From contig JAEYXN010000281.1 in the NCBI GenBank assembly GCA_023431285.1, forward strand, positions 1 to 18,586: 18,586 nt of DNA. The letters run 5' to 3'. Below the pieces are notes generated by a model. That model saw only the letters and a list, made by a program, of their open reading frames with translations, made no database searches and was not told the DNA's origin. Source of the stretch: Bacteroidota bacterium (lineage in GTDB: Bacteria > Bacteroidota > Bacteroidia > Cytophagales > Cyclobacteriaceae). Each line of letters starts with the position of its first letter. Positions within the stretch are counted from its first letter, which is position 1. Positions 7,045 to 14,745 of the stretch are shown piece by piece. Both the position numbers and the translations under genes were made by a program.

Positions 7045-7548
7045 TCAGTTTGTTCCCAGTTTCTCTTTGTCTTTGAGGTAAACATATTTGTAACGGCTGT
7101 CGGCATTTCCGCCACGTCCTACCAGAGTCAAACGTTTTTTATCCAAAGTCATTGCCCATTCACTGGGCGTAATATCGTCAGCATCACTCTCCATATAAAG
7201 AATACCATGCTGCTCGTTTACGCGGTAAGATCCGGAATCAATCGCGGACGTTGAGTTATTCACCTTATATCTCGCGTCGATATTGAACTCAAGCATCTGC
7301 ATTGCGTTCCGGCTTTGATCGTTTTCCGGCGACGTATTTCCCTTGTTCGTCTTCCGATTAGGTTCGTTCCCCGTCGCTTTGTTATTTTTTTCTTCATCAA
7401 CAATTCGCTGCAACTTCCAGGTTCCCGCAAGCAACTCAATCATTTTTGTCGCCTCCATGTCTTTGGGAACATCTGCAGTAGTTTTATTCTGTGCCTGCAC
7501 CATCCCACTGAAAAGAAGGGACGCACAAATTATTGCAATCAATCTCAT
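7045..7548 (-). CDS. Secreted lipocalin-like protein
   Basis: Exported protein of 167 residues, function unknown. The signal peptide is MRLIAIICASLLFSGMVQAQ, with cleavage after residue 18 (VQA) or 20. The mature part has the lipocalin-like opening IELLAGTWKLQRIVDEE (38-54), a polar low-complexity insert rich in Asn, Lys and Thr (about 55-80), and then strands ending in RLTLVGRGGNADSRYKYVYLKDK. Such small domains may bind a hydrophobic ligand, but no ligand can be predicted here. It is the first gene of a probable two-gene unit with the DUF4136 gene. It lies 105 bases downstream of the PBP gene, in an AT-rich gap where no canonical promoter stands out. Confidence 0.65.
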   Translation of the reverse strand: MRLIAIICASLLFSGMVQAQNKTTADVPKDMEATKMIELLAGTWKLQRIVDEEKNNKATGNEPNRKTNKGNTSPENDQSRNAMQMLEFNIDARYKVNNSTSAIDSGSYRVNEQHGILYMESDADDITPSEWAMTLDKKRLTLVGRGGNADSRYKYVYLKDKEKLGTN

Positions 7549-7643
7549 ATAGAATTTTTCTTTTAAGCTTTTATAATTTTATAATGCTTTGAATTAAAAG
7601 TTGGTGCCGCTGTTAGCAAAAGGAATGACGCATTATGCAACGC

Positions 7644-7665
7644 ATTGTAGACCTTAGTCTACAAT
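7644..7665 (-). repeat. Hairpin enclosing the stop codon of the PBP gene
   Basis: ATTGTAGAC (7644-7652) and GTCTACAAT (7657-7665) are perfect 9-base arms around a 4-base loop. On the minus strand the loop is TAAG, which contains the gene's TAA stop. No T-run follows, so it is not a standard terminator. Confidence 0.6.
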
Positions 7666-10050
7666 ACCATCTGCAGAAGAAAGAGACGCCTTCTTCTTAA
7701 AAAGCTTTTTCAGAAATCCTTTTTTCTGTGTCCCTGAGTTGCCTTTTGGATCGAAGTCGCGATAAATACTTTTTGGCTCATCGGGTCCAAACAAAGTCTC
7801 CCAGAAATTCACATCTGATTTATAAAGAGGGCAGGCCATTGAACTGGCAAGCTGTTGAGAAGGACGAGGGAAGCGTGCCTGTGTGAGTGAATTAAACCGG
7901 GAATCCTTATTCAGCTTCTGATAGAATTTCGCGACGATAGGAAGTGCGGTACTCGATCCTTGTCCCAAAGATGTGGCGCGAAACCGAATCCGTGGATCAT
8001 CAGCACCAACCCATGACCCAATGACCATCTTTGGCGACACTGCCATGAACCATCCATCCGCATTCGATTGAGTAGTACCAGTCTTCCCCCCGAGATCATT
8101 GTAAACACCATACTCCCAGCGAAGCTTACCAGCGGTTCCTTCATTCACCGTGCGTTGCAACATATGCAAAACCATCTGAGCTGTTTCTTCTGACATAGCA
8201 CGCTCACGTTCACTGCGAGGGTTCGCTTTTTCCAGGACGTCTCCACGCTTTGTGGTTATCGCTGTGATGTAAAATGGTTTCACAGCTTTTCCTCCATTGA
8301 TGAAAGAACTATAAGCGGAGACCATTTCGATCATAGAAATATCAGCAACCCCGAGGGCCAGTGACGGAACTGAAGGCATCTTGCTTTCGATTCCCATCTT
8401 CCTAGCAACGGATATGGCGTTCTGAATCCCGGCCTGTTCGAGGATCTTAACCGAAACGGTGTTGACTGAATAAGCAAGAGCGCCTTCCATTGAGTATTTC
8501 AAATCATAGTTTCCGTCAGTATTCTGCGGCGTCCATGAATCCATGTCTTTGATGTTCGTGTAGGTTGTCTTCTCTGCAGAGATGAAATCACAAGGGTCTG
8601 CCCCATTCTCCAGCGCCGCAGCATAAACGATAGGCTTGAAAGTCGAACCCACCTGACGCTTAGTGGATGCTTTGATATGGTCGTATTGGAAATAGTGGTG
8701 ATTGATACCTCCTACCCAGGCCAGCACGGCGCCATTGTTTTCCATGGCAACAAATCCGGCATTGAGGAATTTCAGATAGTGTTTAATAGAGTCAAGCGGA
8801 CTCATCTCTATTTCCTTTTCTCCCTGCCAGGTGAAAACATTCATCATCACCTTCTTCTTCATCACTTTGTCGATCTCGGCATCGCTTAATCCTTGCTCTT
8901 TCAGTCGGCGATATCGCTCTGATCGTCTCAATGCGTCTTTGAGAACCTGGGGCTGATTGTACCATGGGTCGCGACTACCCCAATGCTGGGCGAACTTCTT
9001 TTGTAGTGCTGCCATCTGAAACTCGACGGCCTCCTCGGCAATCTTTTGCACACGTGAGTCAAGTGTCGTATAGACTTTTAGACCGTCAGTATACAGATTA
9101 TACGGCTCTCCATTCGGTTTCTTATGTGTGCTGCACCACTCCAACAGCTCCTTTTTCAGATGTGCGCGAAAGTATGGGGCGAGTCCTTTATGATGGGTGA
9201 TCAGGTGATACTTCAATTGCAATGGTTGCGCCTGAAGTTTTTTTGATTCTTCAGCCTTGACATAATTGTACTTCACCATCTGACTTAACACGACATCTCT
9301 CCTTTGTTTCGCGCGTTCAGGAAAAAGCCGCGGGTTGTATAGGTGAGTGGCTTTTAACATTCCAACGAGAACGGCAGCCTGATCCAAAGTCAGGGCGCGG
9401 GTTGATTTTGAAAAGAATCGCTGCGATGCCGCCTCTATTCCATAAGTATTATCGGCAAAGGGAATTGTATTCAGATATAGAGTAAGAATTGACTTCTTGT
9501 CATAGATGTGCTCCAGCCTCCAGGCGATGATCATCTCACGAACCTTATTGATTGGCAGGGAGAAATGGCGATAGCTTTTCCGGGGATAAAGATTTTTGGC
9601 CAATTGTTGGGTAATAGTACTTCCCCCACCGGACGATTCGTTTCCGAGAATGATGGATTTGAACAGAACTCGAAACAGACTGATCACGTCGATTCCGCTA
9701 TGGTCATAAAACCGAACATCTTCCGTGGCAAGCAAGGCCTGCTCAACTGACTGGGGAATTTCATGAATCGTAGAGCGCTCCTGGATAAAATATCGGCCCA
9801 GCAGAACACTGTCGGCAGAGAAAACTTCAGTTGCGGCTGGATTTTCAACTTCACTGAGTTCTTTTCGGTCAGGTAGTTCTCCGAAGGTTCCTGACCACAC
9901 GAGGAAGACAAAAAATAGGACAGCGGAAAAGACCATCGTGGCGAATAACCCACCAACAATAAGTATCTTTTTCGGCAATGACTGTCGCCGGAAGAATGTA
10001 AGTAACCTGGCGAAAAACTGTTTGATTTTTTGAAGAAAGTCGGCCATCAC
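7654..10050 (-). CDS. mrcA: Class A penicillin-binding protein 1A (glycosyltransferase and transpeptidase)
   Basis: Bifunctional cell-wall synthase of 798 residues that polymerises lipid II and cross-links peptidoglycan in the periplasm while anchored in the inner membrane. After a short cytoplasmic tail there is one membrane helix (about 28-52). The GT51 domain (about 75-270) has the catalytic glutamate E110 in LLATEDVRFYDHSGID, then GGGSTITQQLAKNL (141-154) and RRDVVLSQM. The transpeptidase domain (about 425-720) has S469-T-F-K472 with S469 as the acyl-serine, S528-V-N530 and K656-T-G-T. An insert (about 345-425, rich in Lys, Arg and Asp) separates the domains. The C-terminus ends in a Lys-rich tail (GFLKKLFKKKASL). 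All key residues are present, so it should be active. The second Met is an equally good start. Confidence 0.95.
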   Translation of the reverse strand: MMADFLQKIKQFFARLLTFFRRQSLPKKILIVGGLFATMVFSAVLFFVFLVWSGTFGELPDRKELSEVENPAATEVFSADSVLLGRYFIQERSTIHEIPQSVEQALLATEDVRFYDHSGIDVISLFRVLFKSIILGNESSGGGSTITQQLAKNLYPRKSYRHFSLPINKVREMIIAWRLEHIYDKKSILTLYLNTIPFADNTYGIEAASQRFFSKSTRALTLDQAAVLVGMLKATHLYNPRLFPERAKQRRDVVLSQMVKYNYVKAEESKKLQAQPLQLKYHLITHHKGLAPYFRAHLKKELLEWCSTHKKPNGEPYNLYTDGLKVYTTLDSRVQKIAEEAVEFQMAALQKKFAQHWGSRDPWYNQPQVLKDALRRSERYRRLKEQGLSDAEIDKVMKKKVMMNVFTWQGEKEIEMSPLDSIKHYLKFLNAGFVAMENNGAVLAWVGGINHHYFQYDHIKASTKRQVGSTFKPIVYAAALENGADPCDFISAEKTTYTNIKDMDSWTPQNTDGNYDLKYSMEGALAYSVNTVSVKILEQAGIQNAISVARKMGIESKMPSVPSLALGVADISMIEMVSAYSSFINGGKAVKPFYITAITTKRGDVLEKANPRSERERAMSEETAQMVLHMLQRTVNEGTAGKLRWEYGVYNDLGGKTGTTQSNADGWFMAVSPKMVIGSWVGADDPRIRFRATSLGQGSSTALPIVAKFYQKLNKDSRFNSLTQARFPRPSQQLASSMACPLYKSDVNFWETLFGPDEPKSIYRDFDPKGNSGTQKKGFLKKLFKKKASLSSADGIVD

Positions 10051-10136
10051 AAAATACTGATCAAAGAAACGGAATGCCTGTAAAAATATTTCATAGCGCC
10101 GGGAAAACGGCGGTTGGTTTCTTCAGAGTAATGAAA

Positions 10137-10180
10137 TAGCAGCCGAACCACCCAGATAAATCCATCCGGCCCGGCTACTA
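10137..10180 (-). terminator. Probable terminator after the ArsC-like gene
   Basis: On the minus strand TAGTAGCCG (10180-10172) pairs with CGGCTGCTA (10145-10137) through one G-U pair. An inner stem CCGGAT/ATCTGG also closes with a G-U pair. The wobbles pair only in minus-strand RNA, which supports that direction. The tail is short (TTTCATT), so termination may be weak. Confidence 0.5.
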
Positions 10181-10189
10181 TTATATATT

Positions 10190-10645
10190 TTAGTCGTTAT
10201 CGGTGCTGTTAGAAGGGCTCACGCCTCTCTGCTCTTCGCGATTTGACTGCGACAAGCCCGCAACCTCCTGCGCCATCTTTTCTTTAATGAAAGCATAACC
10301 CGATCCAAATTTGTAGGCATGCTTCCCGATAATAGCGATAGGTGTGTTGATAAGCTTTGTGTCGTGCGTCATCAGGGTAAGAAGACTTTGACGGTCCATG
10401 AGCTTCAATCCTTCCTTGTGAACACTGATGTGATCATCAAACGTGGGATCGAGAAGATCTTCAACACCGCAGTTCATCTTACCAGCAATCTCCGCCAGTT
10501 GCGTTTCAGTAATGGACTCCTTGGAAAGGTCGATGGTTTTAATAGTAAAGCCCGTCAGAGATTCGACGTATCCCCTCGCCTTTTTGTCCTCATGCTTATC
10601 CGAATTATAAATAAGCGTAAGCTCCGCCTTTTCGTTATGTATCAT
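10190..10645 (-). CDS. ArsC-fold protein lacking the catalytic cysteine
   Basis: Protein of 151 residues with a thioredoxin-like ArsC/Spx fold. The C-terminal half fits the family: QSLLTLMTHDTKLINTPIAIIGKHAYKFG (86-114) corresponds to the 'LL..P.LINRPI' block of arsenate reductases. The N-terminal strand LTLIYNSDKHEDKKARGYVESL is where ArsC and Spx proteins have a redox Cys (as in YHNPRCSKSR), but here there is none. The only cysteine is C59, far from that site. Arsenate reduction by the usual mechanism is therefore unlikely, and annotation as arsenate reductase would mislead. It follows the Dps gene by 17 bases, so they are probably co-transcribed, suggesting a role in oxidative or iron stress. 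The last 20 residues are polar and probably disordered. Confidence 0.68.
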   Translation of the reverse strand: MIHNEKAELTLIYNSDKHEDKKARGYVESLTGFTIKTIDLSKESITETQLAEIAGKMNCGVEDLLDPTFDDHISVHKEGLKLMDRQSLLTLMTHDTKLINTPIAIIGKHAYKFGSGYAFIKEKMAQEVAGLSQSNREEQRGVSPSNSTDND

Positions 10646-10662
10646 GTTTAATTGGGTTTATT

Positions 10663-11199
10663 TCATTTAGCCAGAAACGCTGTCAACATCCAATGATGCT
10701 TTTCAATATCGTGGATGAACTTCTTGACCATTTCTTCCGTACCTGAGTCTCCTTGTTCGACAGCAACCTCCACAACGGCCATCATGTACTGAAGCAGTAT
10801 CCGGAAATCGCTTAGCACTTCGCGGACCATGATATCAGAGGAGAGATCAGAGCCGGTCTCTTTGATCTCCGCTGTATCGATATACTCCTGCATTGTACTA
10901 AGTGGCGTTTTTCCGAAGACTCTTATACGTTCCGCAATCTCGTCGATGTTTTCACGCGCTTCGTTGTACTGTTGTTCAAATCGTTCGTGCAGATCGAAGA
11001 AATCTGATCCTTTCACATTCCAGTGATAGTTTCTCAGTTTCTGATAGTGCACGCTATAGTTCACCAGCAGATCATTTAGAACGCTGGTGATGTTGTCAAT
11101 CTCCTCAGTAGACCAGCCTAATTTTACGGGCTTCGCTTTGGCCATGCGGTTGTCGATCTGCGTCTGAGGGACGTTCTGCATTTCTTTTGATATTGCCAT
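10663..11199 (-). CDS. dps: Dps-type ferritin (DNA-protecting iron-storage protein)
   Basis: Forms a 12-subunit shell that oxidises iron with peroxide and stores it, protecting DNA in starvation and oxidative stress. The start at 11199 (MAISKEMQNV, 178 residues) has AAGGA five bases upstream; the frame is open to 11256, but those residues are unlikely to be used. Ferroxidase ligands are spaced as in E. coli Dps: H59 in NYHWNVKG, H71 and E75 in LHERFEQQY, D86 and E90 in NIDEIAERI. The Lys-containing N-terminal tail (residues 1-28) might bind DNA. Ends in the helix MVKKFIHDIEKHHWMLTAFLAK typical of the family. It is first in a probable operon with the ArsC-like gene and diverges from the DUF2267 operon. 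No OxyR or PerR site was recognised. Confidence 0.95.
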   Translation of the reverse strand: MAISKEMQNVPQTQIDNRMAKAKPVKLGWSTEEIDNITSVLNDLLVNYSVHYQKLRNYHWNVKGSDFFDLHERFEQQYNEARENIDEIAERIRVFGKTPLSTMQEYIDTAEIKETGSDLSSDIMVREVLSDFRILLQYMMAVVEVAVEQGDSGTEEMVKKFIHDIEKHHWMLTAFLAK

Positions 11200-11440
11200 A
11201 TATTCCTTCTTTTGTCTATCCGCTCTCTTGAAATATCTATTCCAACGTATTTGCAAGATGGAGCAGTTTTCGCGCGGCTGGTGAGTAGAGAAATTTTCAC
11301 ACTTCGGGGTATTTACACCCTTCTTCCTGCCAGCTCCATTGATTTTGAAGATTGATCGGCGACGATTTCGGCCGATTTACCACCTGGAGGCGATGCACCT
11401 GACTGGTATCAAATTGCTATTAGAGCAAAAAAAAAGACCG

Positions 11441-11890
11441 ATGGAAGCTAATTACTCCGACCCTCAATTCCAGGAAAATGAAGAGATGAGGTTCCTCTAT
11501 CAGATCCGGAAAGAATTATCACTGGAGTCTATTCAGGACTCTGTCATTTTAGTAGCTGCAGTGCTTCAATCTCTGCGGCAGACGTTAACGATGGAGGAAA
11601 ACAATACCCTCCTTAATCAGTTACCCGACTTTCTTCAACTTGCCTATGCGGCAAACTGGCAACAGCACGAACCACGGGTGAAGGTTGATCATCTGGACGA
11701 GTTTGTTTCGCTGGTGATGGACCGTGACGAACAAAGCGGAAAAGGATTGTTCCGCACGGAGGTGCAGGCCCTCACGGTAGTGATCCTGACCCTAAAAAAA
11801 CTGAACAAACTTGTTGACCTGGAGAACTTTGATGGAATCAGCCCTCTTCTCAAACAGGAGTTGAGAGAGGTATCGTCGGAAGCGGCTTAA
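11441..11890 (+). CDS. DUF2267 protein
   Basis: Small soluble helical protein of about 149 residues, function unknown. The hallmark of DUF2267 is present: VLQSLRQTLTMEENNTLLNQLPDFLQLAYAANW, matching the 'L..L...L...E...L..QLP..L' pattern. A second helical part follows (DEFVSLVMDRDEQSGKGLFRTEVQALTVVILTLKKL). The start is uncertain: the frame is open from 11339, with an ATG at 11393 that has GGAGG only two bases before it, and an ATG at 11441 that begins just before the polar lead-in to the domain. I prefer 11441. It is the first gene of a plus-strand operon (12 bases to the next gene) that diverges from dps. DUF2267 genes are often found near stress genes, but no mechanism is established. Confidence 0.75.
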   Translation: MEANYSDPQFQENEEMRFLYQIRKELSLESIQDSVILVAAVLQSLRQTLTMEENNTLLNQLPDFLQLAYAANWQQHEPRVKVDHLDEFVSLVMDRDEQSGKGLFRTEVQALTVVILTLKKLNKLVDLENFDGISPLLKQELREVSSEAA

Positions 11891-11902
11891 TGAGAAATTG
11901 AT

Positions 11903-13591
11903 ATGAGTGGTCGTCGCAACAAGGGAAAGGCAATCCGGATAGTAGTATTCTTGTTGCTGTTTGGCACTTTCGCATTTTTCGCGGGACGTTATATTTTATA
12001 TATCAAGATCCGCGACGCAATTGAGAACGAGCTGGGAAGCCTTAAGAAACAGGGGATCATTATCACCTACGACGACTTCGAAGTGTTTGCGTGGGACGGA
12101 AGGATTGATATCCATGAACTGAAGGTGAAGGTCCGAAAAGATTCTCTTGTAAACGACTCAATAGCCCACGGGCTTGATGCATATCTGCCTTATATAACGA
12201 TCGAAGGAATCGATCCTTTCCCCTTTCTCCGCGAAAAGACATTATCCATTGGGAAGATTCATTCTTTCGAAACGTACGTTACCTATTGTACGAACAGTAC
12301 GCTTGTTGGTACTGGGAAATCGGCGAAGCGACAGATTGAAGTAAATAATATTGAGATCGATAACATCAGCTTCCCCAGAATTGATCTATATCTGACGGAG
12401 GAGACGCAGGACGATACAATTGCGCATATCCTGTCCGATGTATACATGACCGACCTTTTCCTGGCGAAGCAACTTGATTCGTTGACCTGGCAAAAAGGAG
12501 AAGTGCTGGTTTCGGACTTTGCAATGAACTACACTAAAGAATATTACGGGGTCTCTGTTCGAAACGCGAGGATCGGGATTACCAATCGAAGTATCGATAT
12601 AGACTCATTTCTTGTGAAGCCAGTGCTCAGTCGCGACAAGTTCATGAAGGCGAAAGGGAAACAAATCGATTATATCGAAGCATTCATTCCGTCTCTGAAG
12701 TTTCGTGGTATTGATTGGTACACCTTCCCCTCTCCCACATTGCGCCTGGATAAAATGGATATTCAGCTGGTGGCAAAACTATATCGCGACAAACGGATGC
12801 CTTTTCGCCAGTCAAAAGAGATCCCGCTGCCTGCACATCTTCTCCATCGCATTCCTGTGAGCCTCACTGTGGACACTTTAGAGGTGAAGAAGTCATTCGT
12901 AAGCTATGAAGAAATGCCAGAGCATGGCGACTCTACCGGACTGATATTCTTTGATGAACTGAACGCCCGCATTCTGCATCTGCATAATAACAACCGCCTG
13001 AATGTTGACAGCAGGATGCATGCAACCGCAAGGTTTATGGGTGCCGGGGATCTTGACGCGCACTTTACTTTCCCTCACGACACTCTTCAACCTTACCGTG
13101 TAGCCGGAACATTAAGAAACATGAGGATGTCGAGCGTGAATAAAATGCTTGGCGCTGCCGCGATGATCAAAGTAGAATCGGGGACTATGAGAAATCTAAA
13201 GTTCAATTTCACTTATAATAATAACTCTTCGAGTGGGGATGTCAGTCTTGACTACGAAGGATTGAAGGTTCTGAGTCTTCGTCAAAATCGTAAGAACGAA
13301 CAATCAGTAAGCCGGATTAAGACTGCGCTTCTTAATGCGTTGGTGCTGGGCAAGAAAGTGAATGAACAGCACAAAGATGATTTTCGAACCGGCACCGTGT
13401 CTTTTGAAAGGGACAAGCAGCGATCAGTATTCAATTATTGGTGGAAGTCGATTCTCTCCGGAGTAAAATCTGCTTACAAACTGGATAAGCTTCCGACGAA
13501 GGGCAACAATTCTGCGAAGAATGAGAAAAAGAAACGGCCTTTGAAGGAAGTGCTGACCAGAATTTTCAAGAATGATGAAGAGAAGAAATAA
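11903..13591 (+). CDS. Membrane-anchored AsmA-like protein
   Basis: Protein of 562 residues with one N-terminal membrane helix (about 11-31) and a large part beyond it, probably periplasmic. The plan resembles AsmA/DUF748-type proteins, elongated beta structures thought to move phospholipids between the membranes. I see an N-terminal block YDDFEVFAWDGRIDIHELKVKV followed by repeated 'I..I.I..I' strands (about 145-240). A C-terminal AsmA-like section, ARFMGAGDLDAHFTF to VESGTMRNLKFNFTYNNNSSSGDVSLDYEGLKV (about 380-460), follows the family's rule of a gained-function layer plus G-x-Y-x-x-L. The C-terminal 50 residues are strongly basic and probably disordered. Family assignment is by pattern, so moderate. 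It lies in an operon between the DUF2267 gene and a small acidic protein. Confidence 0.6.
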   Translation: MSGRRNKGKAIRIVVFLLLFGTFAFFAGRYILYIKIRDAIENELGSLKKQGIIITYDDFEVFAWDGRIDIHELKVKVRKDSLVNDSIAHGLDAYLPYITIEGIDPFPFLREKTLSIGKIHSFETYVTYCTNSTLVGTGKSAKRQIEVNNIEIDNISFPRIDLYLTEETQDDTIAHILSDVYMTDLFLAKQLDSLTWQKGEVLVSDFAMNYTKEYYGVSVRNARIGITNRSIDIDSFLVKPVLSRDKFMKAKGKQIDYIEAFIPSLKFRGIDWYTFPSPTLRLDKMDIQLVAKLYRDKRMPFRQSKEIPLPAHLLHRIPVSLTVDTLEVKKSFVSYEEMPEHGDSTGLIFFDELNARILHLHNNNRLNVDSRMHATARFMGAGDLDAHFTFPHDTLQPYRVAGTLRNMRMSSVNKMLGAAAMIKVESGTMRNLKFNFTYNNNSSSGDVSLDYEGLKVLSLRQNRKNEQSVSRIKTALLNALVLGKKVNEQHKDDFRTGTVSFERDKQRSVFNYWWKSILSGVKSAYKLDKLPTKGNNSAKNEKKKRPLKEVLTRIFKNDEEKK

Positions 13592-13612
13592 AACTTACTA
13601 AAAACCAGCTCT

Positions 13613-13861
13613 ATGAAAAATTACAAAGTTCATTTTAACGAAGAGGAACGCGACGCTGTCATTGGGTTGATCACGAAGTCGAATGATATCGTACTCAACC
13701 AGGTTGAGCCGGAGAGTGTTTTCATCACTATACAACTTGAAGATGACGAGGCCGACGTACTCTATGCGAATCTCCAAACGCAGATTGACAGAGAGGTAAG
13801 AATTGGCAGGACTGCAGCGCCATCTGATGACAGACCTGGTCCGGACTTTCCGACTGTCTAA
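13613..13861 (+). CDS. Small acidic protein of unknown function
   Basis: Protein of 82 residues that I do not recognise. It is acidic in the middle (EPESVFITIQLEDDEADVLYANLQ) with no signal peptide, membrane helix, cysteine or known motif; the pattern strand-helix-strand-helix suggests a small alpha/beta fold. It starts 21 bases after the AsmA-like gene with no terminator between, so it is probably the third gene of that operon. Its TAA stop overlaps the TAG stop of cysM, which faces it, over four bases (13858-13861). The coding call rests on the operon position, the convergent fit and the lack of a competing gene on the other strand. Confidence 0.68.
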   Translation: MKNYKVHFNEEERDAVIGLITKSNDIVLNQVEPESVFITIQLEDDEADVLYANLQTQIDREVRIGRTAAPSDDRPGPDFPTV

Positions 13862-14736
13862 TGAAAAAGATCTGAACTGAGATATCGGTCGCCGCGATCG
13901 CATACAATAAACACGATCACGCCAGACTTCAGGGTTGAAGCGATGCTGATAGCTGCAGAAAGTGCGCCACCGCTACTCATACCAGCAAGCACGCCTTCTT
14001 CCCTTGCAAGTCTTTTAGTAAAAGTGCGGGCGTCATTCTCGCTTACGTCGATGATTCGATCCACACGGGTGGGATCAAAGATCTTTGGAAGGAATTCCGG
14101 AGACCAGCGGCGTATGCCGGGAATGCATGAGCCATCCGTGGGCTGCGTACCTACGATTTGCACGTCAGGGTTTTGTTCCTTCAGGAATCTTGATACACCC
14201 ATTATAGTTCCGGTTGTTCCCATCGCAGAGACGAAATGGGTTATCTTACCGTGAGTGTCGCGCCAGATTTCGGGACCGGTAGTCTTGTAATGCATCCCAT
14301 AATTGTCGTCGTTGGCAAACTGATTAAGAATAAAATAACCTTCGTTGGCGGCCATTTCCTCCGCGAGCTGACGCGAGTATTCTATGGTCTTTGCAGAAGG
14401 AGTAAGAATAACCTTTGCTCCATAAGCCTCCATGGCGAGTACACGTTCCCGCGTTGAATTATCAGGCATGATCAGGGTCATGTCGAGTCCCATGATCCGC
14501 GCGATCATAGCAAGAGCAATCCCTGTATTTCCACTGGTTGCCTCCACCAGTTTATCACCAGGACGGATGTCTCCACGATCGAGAGCGCCTTTGATCATAC
14601 CGTAAGCGGCTCTGTCCTTTACACTGCCTGCAGGGTTGTCGCCTTCAAGCTTGGCGTAAATAGTTACATTCTTGTTGACTGGAATGTTTACAAGCTCCAG
14701 AAGAGGAGTATTCCCTATGAGTTCGATAAGTTTCAT
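13858..14736 (-). CDS. cysM: Cysteine synthase B (O-acetylserine sulfhydrylase)
   Basis: Pyridoxal-phosphate enzyme of 292 residues that makes cysteine from O-acetylserine and sulfide, the last step of cysteine synthesis. PLP-binding K40 lies in NPAGSVKDRAA; the substrate loop T67-SGNTG72 and the phosphate-cradle GTTGT near the middle are present. The stretch GTQPTDGSCIPGIRRWSPEFLPKIF is the CysM-type signature rather than CysK (which has EP..S..L.GG). C-terminal MSSGGALSAA aligns with the PLP-ring serine region. CysM-type enzymes can also use thiosulfate in some bacteria, which cannot be decided here. It begins nine bases after the cysE stop, so the two form one operon. Confidence 0.95.
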   Translation of the reverse strand: MKLIELIGNTPLLELVNIPVNKNVTIYAKLEGDNPAGSVKDRAAYGMIKGALDRGDIRPGDKLVEATSGNTGIALAMIARIMGLDMTLIMPDNSTRERVLAMEAYGAKVILTPSAKTIEYSRQLAEEMAANEGYFILNQFANDDNYGMHYKTTGPEIWRDTHGKITHFVSAMGTTGTIMGVSRFLKEQNPDVQIVGTQPTDGSCIPGIRRWSPEFLPKIFDPTRVDRIIDVSENDARTFTKRLAREEGVLAGMSSGGALSAAISIASTLKSGVIVFIVCDRGDRYLSSDLFH

Positions 14737-14745
14737 GATGTGAGC

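Noticed and set aside
10096..10113. Hairpin CGCCG-GGAAAA-CGGCG upstream of the PBP gene as a terminator
   Set aside because: It is not followed by a T-run on either strand and lies just 5' of the PBP gene; the better terminator for the ArsC-like gene is at 10137-10180.
10190..10645. Arsenate reductase gene
   Set aside because: The fold matches but the catalytic cysteine is missing and there are no arsenic efflux or regulator genes nearby.
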